From: Vreelandella lionensis
Lineage (GTDB): Bacteria; Pseudomonadota; Gammaproteobacteria; Pseudomonadales; Halomonadaceae
Reading direction: 5' to 3'
NCBI RefSeq assembly: GCF_002087295.1
Contig: NZ_MWVI01000065.1
Location: 1 to 64,000, forward strand
Length of the DNA stretch: 64,000 nt
Shown here: positions 1-8,983 of the stretch, piece after piece
How positions within the stretch are numbered: position 1 is the first letter of the stretch
Layout of the letters: the number at the start of each line of letters is the position of its first letter
The notes under the pieces: generated by a model
Told to the model about the DNA's origin: nothing
Database searches by the model: none
What the model saw: only the letters and a program-made list of their open reading frames with translations
Position numbers and translations under genes: made by a program

Positions 1-941
1 CACTGATGGCCGCTTGCGTGCTCTATTTAAGCCTGGGCAGCGTAACGCTTTCTCCCAATGCGGTGGTGGCTTCCTTGCTGGGGCAAGGCGATAGAATGAC
101 CGCGTTTATGGTGCAGCAGCTGCGCCTACCTCGCCTGATCGCTGCCTGTTTCACTGGGGCTGCGTTTGCGCTGGCCGGGGTATTAAGGGCAAACCCTGGC
201 CCGTAACCGCTTGCCGACCCCCGGCTTCATCGGTATCGATAACGGTGCCACCGCCTTTGCGGTGGCCTCGATTGTTGGCTTGGGGGTAGGCAGCGCCCCG
301 CCCGCCATGGCGCTGGCGGGGGCGACCACCGCCGCCGTGCTCACTTTTGGCTTGGCCGCAGGCAGCGGCACCCAGGGCTACCGCTTTATCGTGGCGGGCA
401 TCGGCGTGGGCGCTGTTTTTGGCGCGGTCACGCAGCTGATGTTGGCGCGGGTAGCGATTGATACCGCCAACGCCGCCTACCCCTGGACCGTCGGCTCCCT
501 CAATGCCCGCCCGGCAAGCGCGGTACAGCTATTGGGTATTGGCTTGGCGCTTGGGCTAGTGGCCGCGCTGGCGCTGGCCCGCTCGCTCAGGCTGCCGCGC
601 TTTAAGGATGCCATCGCCAGTGGCTTGGGCACCGCTGTGAAAGCGCGGCGGCTGCAGGTGCTGTTAGTTTCAGTGGTGCTTACTGCGCTGGCCGTTGCCG
701 TGGCGGGGCCGGTGGGCTTGGTGGCGCTGATTGGCCCTGAATTGCCCGCTCGCTCTCCAGCGCCCGCCATGTTCCCATTCTAGCCGCCACGCTGGCGGGA
801 GCGCTGGTGATGGTGCTAGCCGATTTAGCGGGCCGCACGCTGTTTGCCCCTATCGAGATCCCCGTGGGGATTGTTAACGCCGTGGTGGGTGGCCCCTGGC
901 TACTCTGGATATTAATGCGCCCGCAACGGAGCCGCCCATGA
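1..941 (+). CDS. FecCD-family iron-siderophore ABC permease, 5'-truncated by window edge, frameshifted
   Basis: Inner-membrane permease subunit of a siderophore importer. The visible part contains the family hallmarks: an LRLPR block near base 120, an ARNRL...PGFIGI loop near 205-235, and the C-terminal block ending in [22 protein letters not shown]. Nearly all of it is hydrophobic. The reading frame breaks near base 183, where the first frame runs into a stop just after LAGVL, and again near 750-783. Joining the three frames gives a normal FecCD C-terminal two-thirds. The start lies upstream of the window. The stop overlaps the start of the ATPase (ATGA at 938-941), so the two are translationally coupled. 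The frameshifts resemble the many other single-base breaks in this window and may be sequence errors. Confidence 0.85.
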
Positions 942-1737
942 CCTCATTACCCACGCTTTCCACCGATGCGCTCAGCATGAGCTACGGCCAGCGCCAAGTG
1001 ATTCACGAACTCGGCGTTAGCTTGCCCAGCGGGAAAGTAACCGCCATTGTTGGCCCCAACGGCTGTGGTAAATCCCCACTGTTTTCTGGGCTTGCCCGCC
1101 TGCACAAACCCGATAGCGGTGCCGTGCTGCTCAACGGCCACGACATCGCCCAGATGCCCGCCCGCCAACTTGCCACCAAGCTAGCGCTACTGCCCCAAGA
1201 GGCGGTCGCTCCGGAAGGGCTGACCGTCACCGAACTGATTCGCTTTGGCCGCCAGCCCCACCAAGGCTGGCTGCGCCAGTGGTCGGCGGAAGATCAACAG
1301 GTGGTGCACCATGCGCTTGCCGCTGCCGGGTTGGAAGCGCTTGCCGACCGGCCGTTGGAAGCGCTTTCCGGCGGCCAACGCCAACGCGCCTGGACCGCCA
1401 TGACCATCGCTCAGCAAACGCCGCTTTTACTACTCGACGAGCCCACCTCCGCGTTAGACTTAGGCCACCAAATAGAGGTGTGCGAGCTGGTACGCGACCT
1501 GGCCTGCCAGGGCCGCACGGTGGTGATGGTGCTGCCCGACCCGCCAGCGCCTGCCGTTACGCCGACCACCTGATTGCCATGCGCGACGGGCAAATTGTTG
1601 CCCAGGGCGCACCCGCTGAGGTGGTAACGCCCGCGCTGGTGCGGGAGCTGTATCAGGTGGAGTGCACGCTGCTGCTTGACCCTGATACCGGCAGCCCCTT
1701 GCTTGCCAACGTGCGCCGAGCGACGCAACCCGTTTAA
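938..1737 (+). CDS. FecE/FepC-like siderophore ABC transporter ATPase, frameshifted
   Basis: Cytoplasmic ATPase energising the FecCD permease encoded just upstream. Walker A is [10 protein letters not shown] near 1050-1080, the signature LSGGQRQR near 1365, and Walker [13 protein letters not shown] near 1425. The frame breaks near 1540, at the position of the switch-histidine HDL motif, and continues in another frame as [16 protein letters not shown] to the stop at 1737. Two residues are odd: the Walker A Thr after GKS is Pro, and the switch His position reads Pro. Both could be real loss of function or base-calling errors close to the frameshift. Length, about 265 residues, is normal once the frames are joined. 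Confidence 0.85.
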
Positions 1738-1775
1738 AGGCGATTTACGCAGATAACAACGTAAAAGGAATTGAT

Positions 1776-3611
1776 GTGGCTTCTTCCCCGACCCGCGCTG
1801 ACAAAGCGTCCGTCAATCAAAGCTTTCACGCCTTAATGCGCCTGTTGCGCTACGCCAAAGGCTATGGGCGGCAGATTATCACCGCCACGATTTGCTCGAT
1901 TATCAACAAGCTGTTCGATATCGCCCCGGAAATTCTGATTGGCGTGGCGATCGATGTGGTGGTGAACCAGGAAAACAGCTTTGTGGCGCGGCTGGGGTTT
2001 GAATCGCCTCAAGAGCAGATCACCATTTTGGCGGTGCTCACCTTCTTTATTTGGGCGGGGGAGTCGCTGTTTGAGTACCTGTTCCAGATTCTCTGGCGCA
2101 ACCTAGCCCAGCGGCTGCAAGCGGATATGCGCCAAGACACTTACGAGCACGCCCAGCGCCTCGACATGGCGTTTTTTGAATCGAAAAGCTCCGGTCAGCT
2201 AGTGGCCACCATGAACGATGACGTCAACCAGCTAGAGCGCTTTCTGGATGGCGGTGCCAACGCGCTGATTCAAGTAGTGGTGACGGTGGTGGCCGTAGGC
2301 GCGGGGTTCTTCGTGCTTTCTCCGCTGATCGCGCTGCTAGCGTTTACGCCGATTCCGCTGATCATTTGGGGCGCGTTTTTCTTCCAGCGCAAAGCCGGGC
2401 CGCTGTACAGCGACGTGCGCGAAAAAGTAGGCGACCTTGCCAGCCGTCTCTCCAACAATCTCAGCGGTATCGCTACGATTAAAAGCTTCACCAGTGAAGC
2501 GCGGGAAGCCGAGCGGCTGCGGGATGCCAGTGAAGCCTATGTGGAAGCCAACCGTCGCGCGATTAAAGTCAGTTCTGCGTTTATTCCGGTTATCCGCATG
2601 GCGATTTTGGCGGGCTTTCTCGCCACCTTTACTGTTGGTGGCATGATGGCGCTGAACGGCAGCCTCAACGTGGGCGCTTACGGCGTGCTGGTGTTTCTGA
2701 CCCAGCGCCTGCTGTGGCCGCTCACCGGCCTTGCCCAGGTGATTGACCTGTTCGAGCGCGCCATGGCCAGCACCAAACGGATTCTGGATTTGCTCGAAGT
2801 GCCGATTACCGTAAAGGACGACAGCACCACGCCCTTGGCTGCCCCGGTAAAAGGCGACGTGCGTTTCGAAGCGGTGAGTTTTCAATATGAGACCAGCCAA
2901 GTAGGTGTGAACGGCGTGGATCTACACGTGCCCGATGGCAATACGCTGGCGCTGGTGGGGGCCACCGGCTCCGGTAAATCAACGCTGATCAAACTGCTGC
3001 TGCGTTTTTACGACCCTGCCAGTGGCCGTGTGTTGGTAGATGGCCAGCCGATCACCGACGTAAGTATGCACTCCCTTCGCCAAGCGATTGGCTTAGTCAG
3101 CCAGGATGTGTACCTGTTTGAAGGCAGTATTCGCGACAACATCGCCTACGGCCAGCCGGATGCCGACGATGCCGCGATTATCGACGCCGCCAACACCGCC
3201 GAAGCCTGGAGCTTTATCGAAACGCTGCCCCAAGGGCTGGATACGCCAGTGGGCGAGCGGGGCGTGCGACTTTCTGGCGGCCAACGCCAGCGGCTTTCAC
3301 TGGCGCGGGCGCTGTTAAAAGACCCGCCGATTCTGGTGCTGGATGAAGCCACCAGCGCGGTGGATAACGAAACCGAAGCGGCCATTCAGCGCTCGCTAAA
3401 ACGCATTGCCCACGGCCGCACGGTGATTATGATTGCCCATCGGCTCTCCACCATCGTGCATGCCGACGAGATCGTGGTGATCGAGAAAGGCCAAGTGGCG
3501 GAGCGCGGCACCCACGCCAGCCTGTTAGCGGCGGACGGCCATTATGCCGCCCAGTGGCGGGTACAAACCGGGGCCGCCCAGACAGGCGACGTTGAAGCGC
3601 TTAGCCACTAG
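1776..3611 (+). CDS. ABC exporter, fused membrane and ATPase domains
   Basis: A complete 611-residue half-transporter: six-helix exporter domain (about residues 25-330), then an ATPase domain with Walker A GATGSGKSTL near 395, signature LSGGQRQR near 498, Walker B LVLDEATSAVD near 519 and the IAHRLSTI switch region. It starts at GTG 1776 behind an AAAAGGAA ribosome site. It lies 38 bases after the siderophore importer ATPase on the same strand. By analogy with YbtPQ/IrtAB-type pairs and with exporters in siderophore clusters, it may export a siderophore or help import one, but substrate cannot be read from the sequence. A lipid or peptide exporter is possible. Confidence 0.85.
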   Translation: MASSPTRADKASVNQSFHALMRLLRYAKGYGRQIITATICSIINKLFDIAPEILIGVAIDVVVNQENSFVARLGFESPQEQITILAVLTFFIWAGESLFEYLFQILWRNLAQRLQADMRQDTYEHAQRLDMAFFESKSSGQLVATMNDDVNQLERFLDGGANALIQVVVTVVAVGAGFFVLSPLIALLAFTPIPLIIWGAFFFQRKAGPLYSDVREKVGDLASRLSNNLSGIATIKSFTSEAREAERLRDASEAYVEANRRAIKVSSAFIPVIRMAILAGFLATFTVGGMMALNGSLNVGAYGVLVFLTQRLLWPLTGLAQVIDLFERAMASTKRILDLLEVPITVKDDSTTPLAAPVKGDVRFEAVSFQYETSQVGVNGVDLHVPDGNTLALVGATGSGKSTLIKLLLRFYDPASGRVLVDGQPITDVSMHSLRQAIGLVSQDVYLFEGSIRDNIAYGQPDADDAAIIDAANTAEAWSFIETLPQGLDTPVGERGVRLSGGQRQRLSLARALLKDPPILVLDEATSAVDNETEAAIQRSLKRIAHGRTVIMIAHRLSTIVHADEIVVIEKGQVAERGTHASLLAADGHYAAQWRVQTGAAQTGDVEALSH

Positions 3612-3631
3612 GCGCTCATCAGTGGCTAAGC
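3599..3631. terminator. Inverted repeat between convergent genes
   Basis: A perfect 11-bp stem (GCTTAGCCACT at 3599-3609 and AGTGGCTAAGC at 3621-3631, 11-base loop) sits exactly at the junction of the convergent ABC exporter and yceI-like genes. It has no clear T-run, so it may act as a weak bidirectional terminator or merely stabilise mRNA ends. Confidence 0.5.
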
Positions 3632-3637
3632 CAAGCG

Positions 3638-4234
3638 TTAGCGGTTCACCAGCAGCGCATTTAGCGTGACGGGCACATGCTCATCGATCTGCTGGTAGCC
3701 CAGCATCGACAGCACGGTGCGCACCGTGCTGTTAGCCATCAGCGCGTTGCCATCCAACGCCATGGGTTCGGCGTGAGTCACGCGCACCTCGTTCAACCCC
3801 TCGCGGGTAAAGCGCAGCGGCACCGCCTCTTCTTGGTTAATCAGGTCGGTTTGCACCCGAAAGGTGAGGGTTTCCACCATCGACTCGCCAATATCCAAGC
3901 CGTCTAACCGCTCCGGCGGCATTTGCGCCACCAGCGTCACCAGCGTGGTGTTCGCCAGCAAGCCCACCCACGGCGGCAGTTCCCCAAAGCGATTGAGCAG
4001 ATCGGTTTGGCTCAAGCGCAGCGGCAGGCGCAGCGTGCCATCGGCAGCAATATCGCCCTGCAAGTTATTCACCTGATGGTGATGAATTTGCGGGGTCTCG
4101 CCATCCAGTTGGGTGATCGACCCCTGCACCTGAGACTGGCCAGGATCAAGCTGCCAATCCGCCTGCACCGGCAGCACCAACAGCAGCGGGAAAAGAGCCA
4201 TCAAAGCTTTCAAAGCGAATCTCCATAGAAGCAT
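3638..4234 (-). CDS. YceI-family secreted protein
   Basis: A 198-residue protein with a signal peptide: a basic start, a hydrophobic stretch rich in Leu, Phe and Ala, and VQA before the mature part. The mature part opens with DWQLDPGQS, the typical YceI beginning, and ends with a PVTLNALLVNR strand as in that family. YceI proteins are periplasmic lipocalin-like barrels that bind isoprenoid-type lipids; the precise role here is unknown. It is convergent with the ABC exporter and transcribed away from the tRNA gene. Confidence 0.75.
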   Translation of the reverse strand: MLLWRFALKALMALFPLLLVLPVQADWQLDPGQSQVQGSITQLDGETPQIHHHQVNNLQGDIAADGTLRLPLRLSQTDLLNRFGELPPWVGLLANTTLVTLVAQMPPERLDGLDIGESMVETLTFRVQTDLINQEEAVPLRFTREGLNEVRVTHAEPMALDGNALMANSTVRTVLSMLGYQQIDEHVPVTLNALLVNR

Positions 4235-4351
4235 TCACCACCAGACCCCAGCGCCGCCAATTAGTGCCGAAAAAATGCCGACTTCGCCGTAAGATAGCGC
4301 ACCAAGGGGTAGCCTCGCCCCCCTACATTCGCTATTATATGCACGCTTTTC

Positions 4352-4431
<80 letters not shown>

Positions 4432-4467
4432 AAATCAATTGGTTACAGAGATTAGAGCTTCTTTTTG

Positions 4468-5467
4468 TCAGTGCTTGGTTGCCATTTGGTTGCCGATGCG
4501 CGGCAATCTGGCAATCACACTATCCCATCGTGTCGGGTCAGCGTGGGCATACCGGCTGGTCACGGTCAGCGATGAATGCCCCAGCAAATCCCTGATACTC
4601 GTTAGTGACTCCCCCTTGCTGGCGAGCAATGAAGCGTAGCAGTGGCGCATATCGTGAAAACGAATGTCTGGACGCCCAATGGCTTCTCGAGCTCTTTCGA
4701 ACGCTCCCCTGACTCGATCTCCCGTTGTTGCAAACGGTAAGCTTTCAAGCAGCGGTATTGCTTTTTCAAGAAAGCGGAATGACCCTGGGTTTACCGTTTT
4801 TCGTCTGGTGTGGTTTGAGAACGATCCGACCGTTGTAGACATTTCTCGGCTCCAGTGCCATCAGTTCTCCGCGCCTCATCCCTGTCAGCATGGCTAACAA
4901 AATCACCTTCCGTTCAACCTGATACCGCTCGGGTACGGCTTCTAGTAACTCAGCAAGCTCCAATTCGGAAAGATAAACATGGCGTTCATTTTTAGGCGAG
5001 GGCTTACGAAGCTTTCCGTCGAGCGGTAAGTCGATCCAGTCCCATTCGCGATACGACAGCGAGAGCACTCGCTTGACGACCTGAATGCGGTTATTGATGG
5101 TCGACTGTGCCAACCCCTTTTCTTTAAGAGCCTTCTGCATCTTTCTTGTGGCATCCAGTAGTTCCTGGCCAATGATGACGTCTGGGGCATGTTCATCCAT
5201 CCATCTGGCGACCAGTAGTATGTGTTGCTTCTGGGAGCGAACGTCGTATTCGGTGACCATCCGCTGCACTCCCGCAGAGAAGCTGTATTTAGGCTTACGG
5301 CCCATAACACCATTGAACTCATCTTCTTGGCGTTGAGCTTCTGCTTTTAGTGCGTACTGCCTTGCCTCTCCTTCTGTGCGAAAAGTTCTTTGAGTGCGCT
5401 GGCCGTTGACCCTTGCGCGGACAATCCACGTGTCACGGTCTTTTCTTTTTGAAACGGCGTATCCCAT
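4468..5467 (-). CDS. Tyrosine-recombinase integrase, frameshifted
   Basis: Site-specific recombinase expected to integrate and excise the island at the adjacent tRNA. It starts at ATG 5467 (AGGGGA seven bases upstream). An N-terminal AP2-type arm (MGYAVSKRKDRDTWIVRA) is followed by a SAM-like core-binding domain. The catalytic domain shows Arg in TGMRRGEL, Lys in the HQTKNGKPR hairpin, HDMRHCY (H-x-x-R), LLGHSSL, and Tyr in SRYAHAD. The frame breaks near 4770, just after KPRVIPL, and resumes at FLEKAIPLLE. As written the enzyme would lose its HxxR and Tyr; if the break is a sequencing error the integrase is complete at about 330 residues. Confidence 0.92.
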
Positions 5468-5655
5468 TTTCGATCCCCTTTTAACTGAGGATCGCGCCTG
5501 CATCCTCTAGCGTACTCCTCAACGGCCTCATGCTCAAAGCGAACGGCTTTGCCAAACTGGATGAACCCGATATTGTGTTTTTTGCTGTAGACCCAACTGA
5601 GGCTCATTCCTAGTTTTTCTGAAACGTCTTCAGGTTTTAGCAATTTGTTTGACAT
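5347..5655 (-). CDS. AlpA/excisionase-like helix-turn-helix protein
   Basis: A small DNA-binding protein whose N-terminus (MSNKLLKPEDVSEKLGMSLS, then WVY) is the winged-helix fold of AlpA/Xis recombination directionality factors. I prefer the start at ATG 5655, with AGAGG six bases upstream, over the in-frame ATG at 5688. The open frame runs 120 bases into the integrase gene. That overlap is unusual, so the true end may be nearer 5490 and a small frame error may be hidden there. It precedes the integrase, as xis genes usually do. A promoter with a strong palindrome lies just upstream (5695-5730). Confidence 0.7.
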   Translation of the reverse strand: MSNKLLKPEDVSEKLGMSLSWVYSKKHNIGFIQFGKAVRFEHEAVEEYARGCRRDPQLKGDRKWDTPFQKEKTVTRGLSAQGSTASALKELFAQKERQGSTH

Positions 5656-5694
5656 GGGAAGCCTCTGTTGCCTCATGGAGCTGGTCATAAGGCT

Positions 5695-5730
5695 ATAATA
5701 CTAAAACGAATTAGATAGTCAATTCGTTTT
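5695..5730 (-). promoter_or_regulatory. Promoter and 28-bp palindromic operator of the excisionase/integrase unit
   Basis: On the minus strand TTGACT (5717-5722), a 16-base spacer and TATTAT (5695-5700) form a good sigma-70 promoter pointing at the AlpA-like gene. A perfect inverted repeat, AAAACGAATT (5703-5712) and AATTCGTTTT (5721-5730) with 8 bases between, covers the spacer and -35 box. That is where a repressor would block transcription. Binding by the island repressor or by the AlpA-like protein itself is inference. Confidence 0.7.
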
Positions 5731-5785
5731 CGTATGAAGAGGGCGAGCCTAGCTTGTGAAGGACCTGCGATATGGGTGAGGGAAG

Positions 5786-6514
5786 TTACAACTCGATCTT
5801 AGCTTCGATAGCTACCGCCAATATGTGACAGTTATTGCCTAATGAAATCAGTGGGTAGGCTGGGTTAAGTGGTTTTAAGTAGCGCCGACCACTCTCTTCT
5901 ATCAACATGCGGAGCGTTGGCTTCGGGCTGTCAGGGAGTTCGACAAGGACCAGCTTTCCGGGCTCCGCCTGTAGACCTGTGTCTAATAGCACAAGCGTCC
6001 CCTCAGGCAGGCTAGGAGAGGCCCCGATCGGCGCAGCCATGGCATCACCACACATCTTGAGCCAGAAAGCCACTCCGATCTTTAAGTAGTCACATGATTC
6101 AAATTGATTTTTCTCGCCGGGTGCACGTGCATCCAGCCGATTAGCTTGCATAGCTTCGGACCAGGTGAGAATTGGGTACGACCAAAAGCATGGGGGAGGG
6201 GACGCTCTGTCATGTCGTGCAGAACCGGTTAAGGAAGATACTGCTGTTCCTACCCCTACCCCCGGCATTCCCGTGTCCGACGACCCGAAAAGACCTCGGT
6301 TTCCACCGCCATGGGCAAGAAAACTAGCAGTAGTCCCTAACGAGGCTGCAAGCTTCTCTAAATTACTGATTCTCGGAGAATTGCTCACACCCTTGAGTAT
6401 GCGATGTATGGTTGGCTGTGGCACCTTGGAGCGCCTAGCCAACTCATTTTCACCAATTCCCTGCTCTTCCATGAGCTGGCGTAGCCTCTCTCCGATCGTT
6501 GTTGCTGTACTCAT
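5786..6514 (-). CDS. Phage-type XRE/S24 repressor with altered peptidase dyad
   Basis: A 242-residue CI/LexA-like regulator. The N-terminal XRE domain (ERLRQLMEEQGIGENELARR onward, with a PTIHRILKG recognition helix) is followed by a linker and an S24 domain (CGDAMAAPI, PEGTLVLLDT, RYLKPLNPAYPL). In active S24 repressors the nucleophile Ser lies in GDSM and a Lys follows in the LKRL-type strand. Here the codons read GDAM (GCC, near 6040) and PTLRML, so Ser is Ala and Lys is Arg. The protein should still dimerise but is predicted not to cleave itself. It sits at the head of the left arm and has an inverted repeat just upstream of its start. Confidence 0.85.
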   Translation of the reverse strand: MSTATTIGERLRQLMEEQGIGENELARRSKVPQPTIHRILKGVSNSPRISNLEKLAASLGTTASFLAHGGGNRGLFGSSDTGMPGVGVGTAVSSLTGSARHDRASPPPCFWSYPILTWSEAMQANRLDARAPGEKNQFESCDYLKIGVAFWLKMCGDAMAAPIGASPSLPEGTLVLLDTGLQAEPGKLVLVELPDSPKPTLRMLIEESGRRYLKPLNPAYPLISLGNNCHILAVAIEAKIEL

Positions 6515-6544
6515 GCAGGGCTGCCTATCTATGTGGTGACTTTC

Positions 6545-6564
6545 TCAATACGCAAATGTATTGA
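6545..6564. promoter_or_regulatory. Operator-like palindrome upstream of the repressor
   Basis: TCAATAC (6545-6551), six bases, GTATTGA (6558-6564): a perfect 7-bp dyad 31 bases upstream of the repressor start codon. Size and place fit an autoregulatory operator for an XRE repressor dimer. It differs in sequence from the palindrome at 5703-5730. Confidence 0.55.
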
Positions 6565-7318
6565 TTTTTCAGCCCTTCGTCGATGCCAATAGTCAGATTT
6601 ACGGTTAAGTCCCTAGAGCTAATAACAGAAGCCTGCTTCCGCTGGTTGACTAAAGAGCAGCAAGCCAAGGAATAGGGCATCCTGTAACCTACGAAAATTT
6701 TATTTCCCCCTGCCAGTTATTAGACACATATTCTTCCTGCGCAAGTGCGTGGCATGCTTCACTGCTGTGAGGTTCTTCAGCAGATGTTCAATCGTTTGGC
6801 CTCTATGACAACCAATATAACCCTCGGTATTTTCTTGATGTTAGTAAGTAGCCAAGCTGGTAAGTAGTGGTGAATTAGTGGCCGAAGCAGCCAGAAGTAA
6901 GGGTGTGCAAGGAAACGGCGCTCAATAACCACTTTGTGCATGGCAATTGAGAGGCTTTCGATGAGATTCAATGGAACGCAAACCGGCTTAGGGAAAAACT
7001 ACTGAATGGAGGGTCTCCTGGTGCCAGCGGGTGTCGGTTTCATGTAGTTGCGACGCTTCGCCCATACGGCGGGGGTGTGGGAAGTTAATAAGGAAAAGGG
7101 TATTTCGCTTCTTGCATGCTGAGATTGTTTTTGGGCGGCTCGGAATAGAGACGGGGCGTGGAGGCTTTGCGGCGGGTGTTTTTTTTATTTTTACTGGTAA
7201 ATAGCTGATTATTTTAAATAATTATTTATTTTATTTTTTCATAGTGTCGTGTTTTTGTATTTATCAGTCTGAAGGTATAGAGTAACTATCGTCATTGTCC
7301 AGCTACTGGAGGCTTTAC
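6565..7318. other. Gene-poor stretch between repressor and AbiE-like pair
   Basis: About 750 bases with no convincing gene. A 64-codon open frame on the minus strand (6777-6971) has no recognisable motif or ribosome site. The segment 7180-7265 is very AT-rich (runs of T and A) and probably holds the promoter of the toxin-antitoxin operon that starts at 7319. Confidence 0.6.
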
Positions 7319-7735
7319 ATGACCACTCCAACGCTCGAGTCACGCATTCGTGACAAAATTCGCAAAAGTCGGCGAATGGTATTTCTACGTGATGATTTCG
7401 CTCCACTGGGTGGTTATGACCAAGTTGGCCGTGTGCTTCGGCAATTAGAAGCGCAGGGAAGATTAGTACGTATTGGTAAGGGGCTATACGCTAAAGCGCG
7501 CCCAAACCGTATCACGGGTAAACCAATGATTGCGGCGCCCGGTGGCTTTGATCAAGCCGCCAAAGAGGCATTGAATCGTCTAGGGGTGCAGTGGGAGCCA
7601 GCCAGTGCAGAAAAGGCTTATCAGGCGGGCCGCAACCAAATTCCGGCGCGAGTGATGGTCAGAGTCAAAGGCCCGTTTCATCGCCAGATTGCCTACGGCA
7701 AATATCGCTTGGGTATTGAGCGTGTTTCTGCATGA
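7319..7735 (+). CDS. AbiEi-like/DUF6088 antitoxin
   Basis: A 138-residue protein starting at ATG 7319 with GGAGG at 7308-7312. The N-terminal winged-helix region (SRRMVFLRDDFAPLGGYDQV, then RVLRQLEAQGRLVRIGKGLY) is typical of DUF6088 and AbiEi-type antitoxins, which bind DNA and silence the partner operon. The rest (VQWEPASAEKAYQAGRNQIP) resembles the same family. Its stop overlaps the start of the nucleotidyltransferase toxin gene (ATGA at 7732), so the pair is coupled. Function is assigned from family and pairing. Confidence 0.85.
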   Translation: MTTPTLESRIRDKIRKSRRMVFLRDDFAPLGGYDQVGRVLRQLEAQGRLVRIGKGLYAKARPNRITGKPMIAAPGGFDQAAKEALNRLGVQWEPASAEKAYQAGRNQIPARVMVRVKGPFHRQIAYGKYRLGIERVSA

Positions 7736-8694
7736 ACATCGATCCGGGACTGTTTCCCGATGTGGCGGATGCGCTGGGCATTGATAGCCCTGCTATCGTG
7801 GAAAAAGATGTTTATGCCGTCCAGTTGTTGAGTCTGCTTTCAGCGCTGCATTCGGAAACGTTTGAGCTGGTATTCGCAGGGGGTACCAACCTAGCAAAAG
7901 CCCACCACAAGCTTTTCCGTATGTCCGAGGATATCGATATCAAGCTTGTTCCACGCGATGGGATAGCAACGGGCATGTCTCGAACGGCGCTTAAGGCAGC
8001 ACGAAAGGCGGCGCTGACCAAAATAGAAAACAATCATCAGCCGTTCTCAGATTCTAGAGATTGATCCCGATGGTGGTGCCGTCAAGCGTAACGAGTACCG
8101 GTATGCGGAGTTTACCGTTCGCTACCCCCAAACCCAAGGCGGCATTTCTGCGCTTCGACCTGACTTGAAGCTAGATGTCACAGCATCAGAACTTTATGAG
8201 CCCGCCGTAGTTTGCTCTGTCAGCTCCTTGTATGCCGAGGCTCTTAATTTACCCCCAGAGGTAGCTTCCTTTCCAGTGGTTAGCCTGCCTGCCACGATCA
8301 GCGAGAAGCTGGTGCATTACTGCGTCGCACAGCTCACGTGAATCGTGATCCTTCCCGAAAAGACGACGAAACGTTGGTGAGGCACGTCTACGATCTTCAC
8401 ATGGCGACATCCGGCGGATATGACATGGCCGCATTACGCACGCTAGTACAGGCAGTAATACAGACGGACGTAGCTCAGTTTGGCAACCAACATGCGCAAT
8501 TTGTCACTAGCCCAGCGGATGAACTGCTATATGGCCTGGGATGCTTACAGACCCATCCGATCCATCAGGAACGCTACGAGCGTTTTATCGGCCCGCTGGT
8601 TTATCACGATGAGCCCGCGACCTGGAATGAAGCTTTACAAACAGTGAACGAATTAGCTCAACAGCTGCTGCCGGTCGGTAGTGCTGATCGCTAA
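7732..8694 (+). CDS. AbiEii-type nucleotidyltransferase toxin, two frameshifts
   Basis: Toxin half of a type IV-like AbiE system; family members are nucleotidyltransferases that can modify tRNA or other targets and cause abortive infection. The core motif is visible: FAGGTNLAKAHHKLFRMSED (near 7878-7938) followed by IDIKL, i.e. G-G-T and D-x-D. Later blocks in other frames complete the family: EIDPDGGAVKRNEYRYAEFT, then RPDLKLDV, then RRTAHVNRDPSRKDDETLVR followed by HVYDLH. Frames change near 8045 and near 8333, where one missing base after EKLV restores ALLRRTAHV. Joined length is about 320 residues, normal for the family. An active toxin would need an intact frame. Confidence 0.82.
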
Positions 8695-8983
8695 AGCCTG
8701 CTTTCCAATACTGCGCGTAGTGCGCTTATCACGTTACACCTAGCACAACTGCCTCAGCCGCTTTTCGCGGCTTTCTATGCCGTGACCTAGCTACCACTAA
8801 CTTTATGGAATAAAGCGATAGGCGAAGGCCATCCATTTTACGTTAAACTACTAATCTTTTAGGCATTCCAGGTATCCATGCCTCCCGTCACATCACCGAT
8901 TTGCTGAAGGCACATTTGCTCTGTGGCTTACCGACGATGGTTGTCAACGTTCAGCACAGCAGCTAATAGGCATTTTCACGGCC

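Noticed and set aside
6777..6971. Small minus-strand protein of 64 codons
   Set aside because: No ribosome site, no family resemblance, and no neighbours that suggest an operon.
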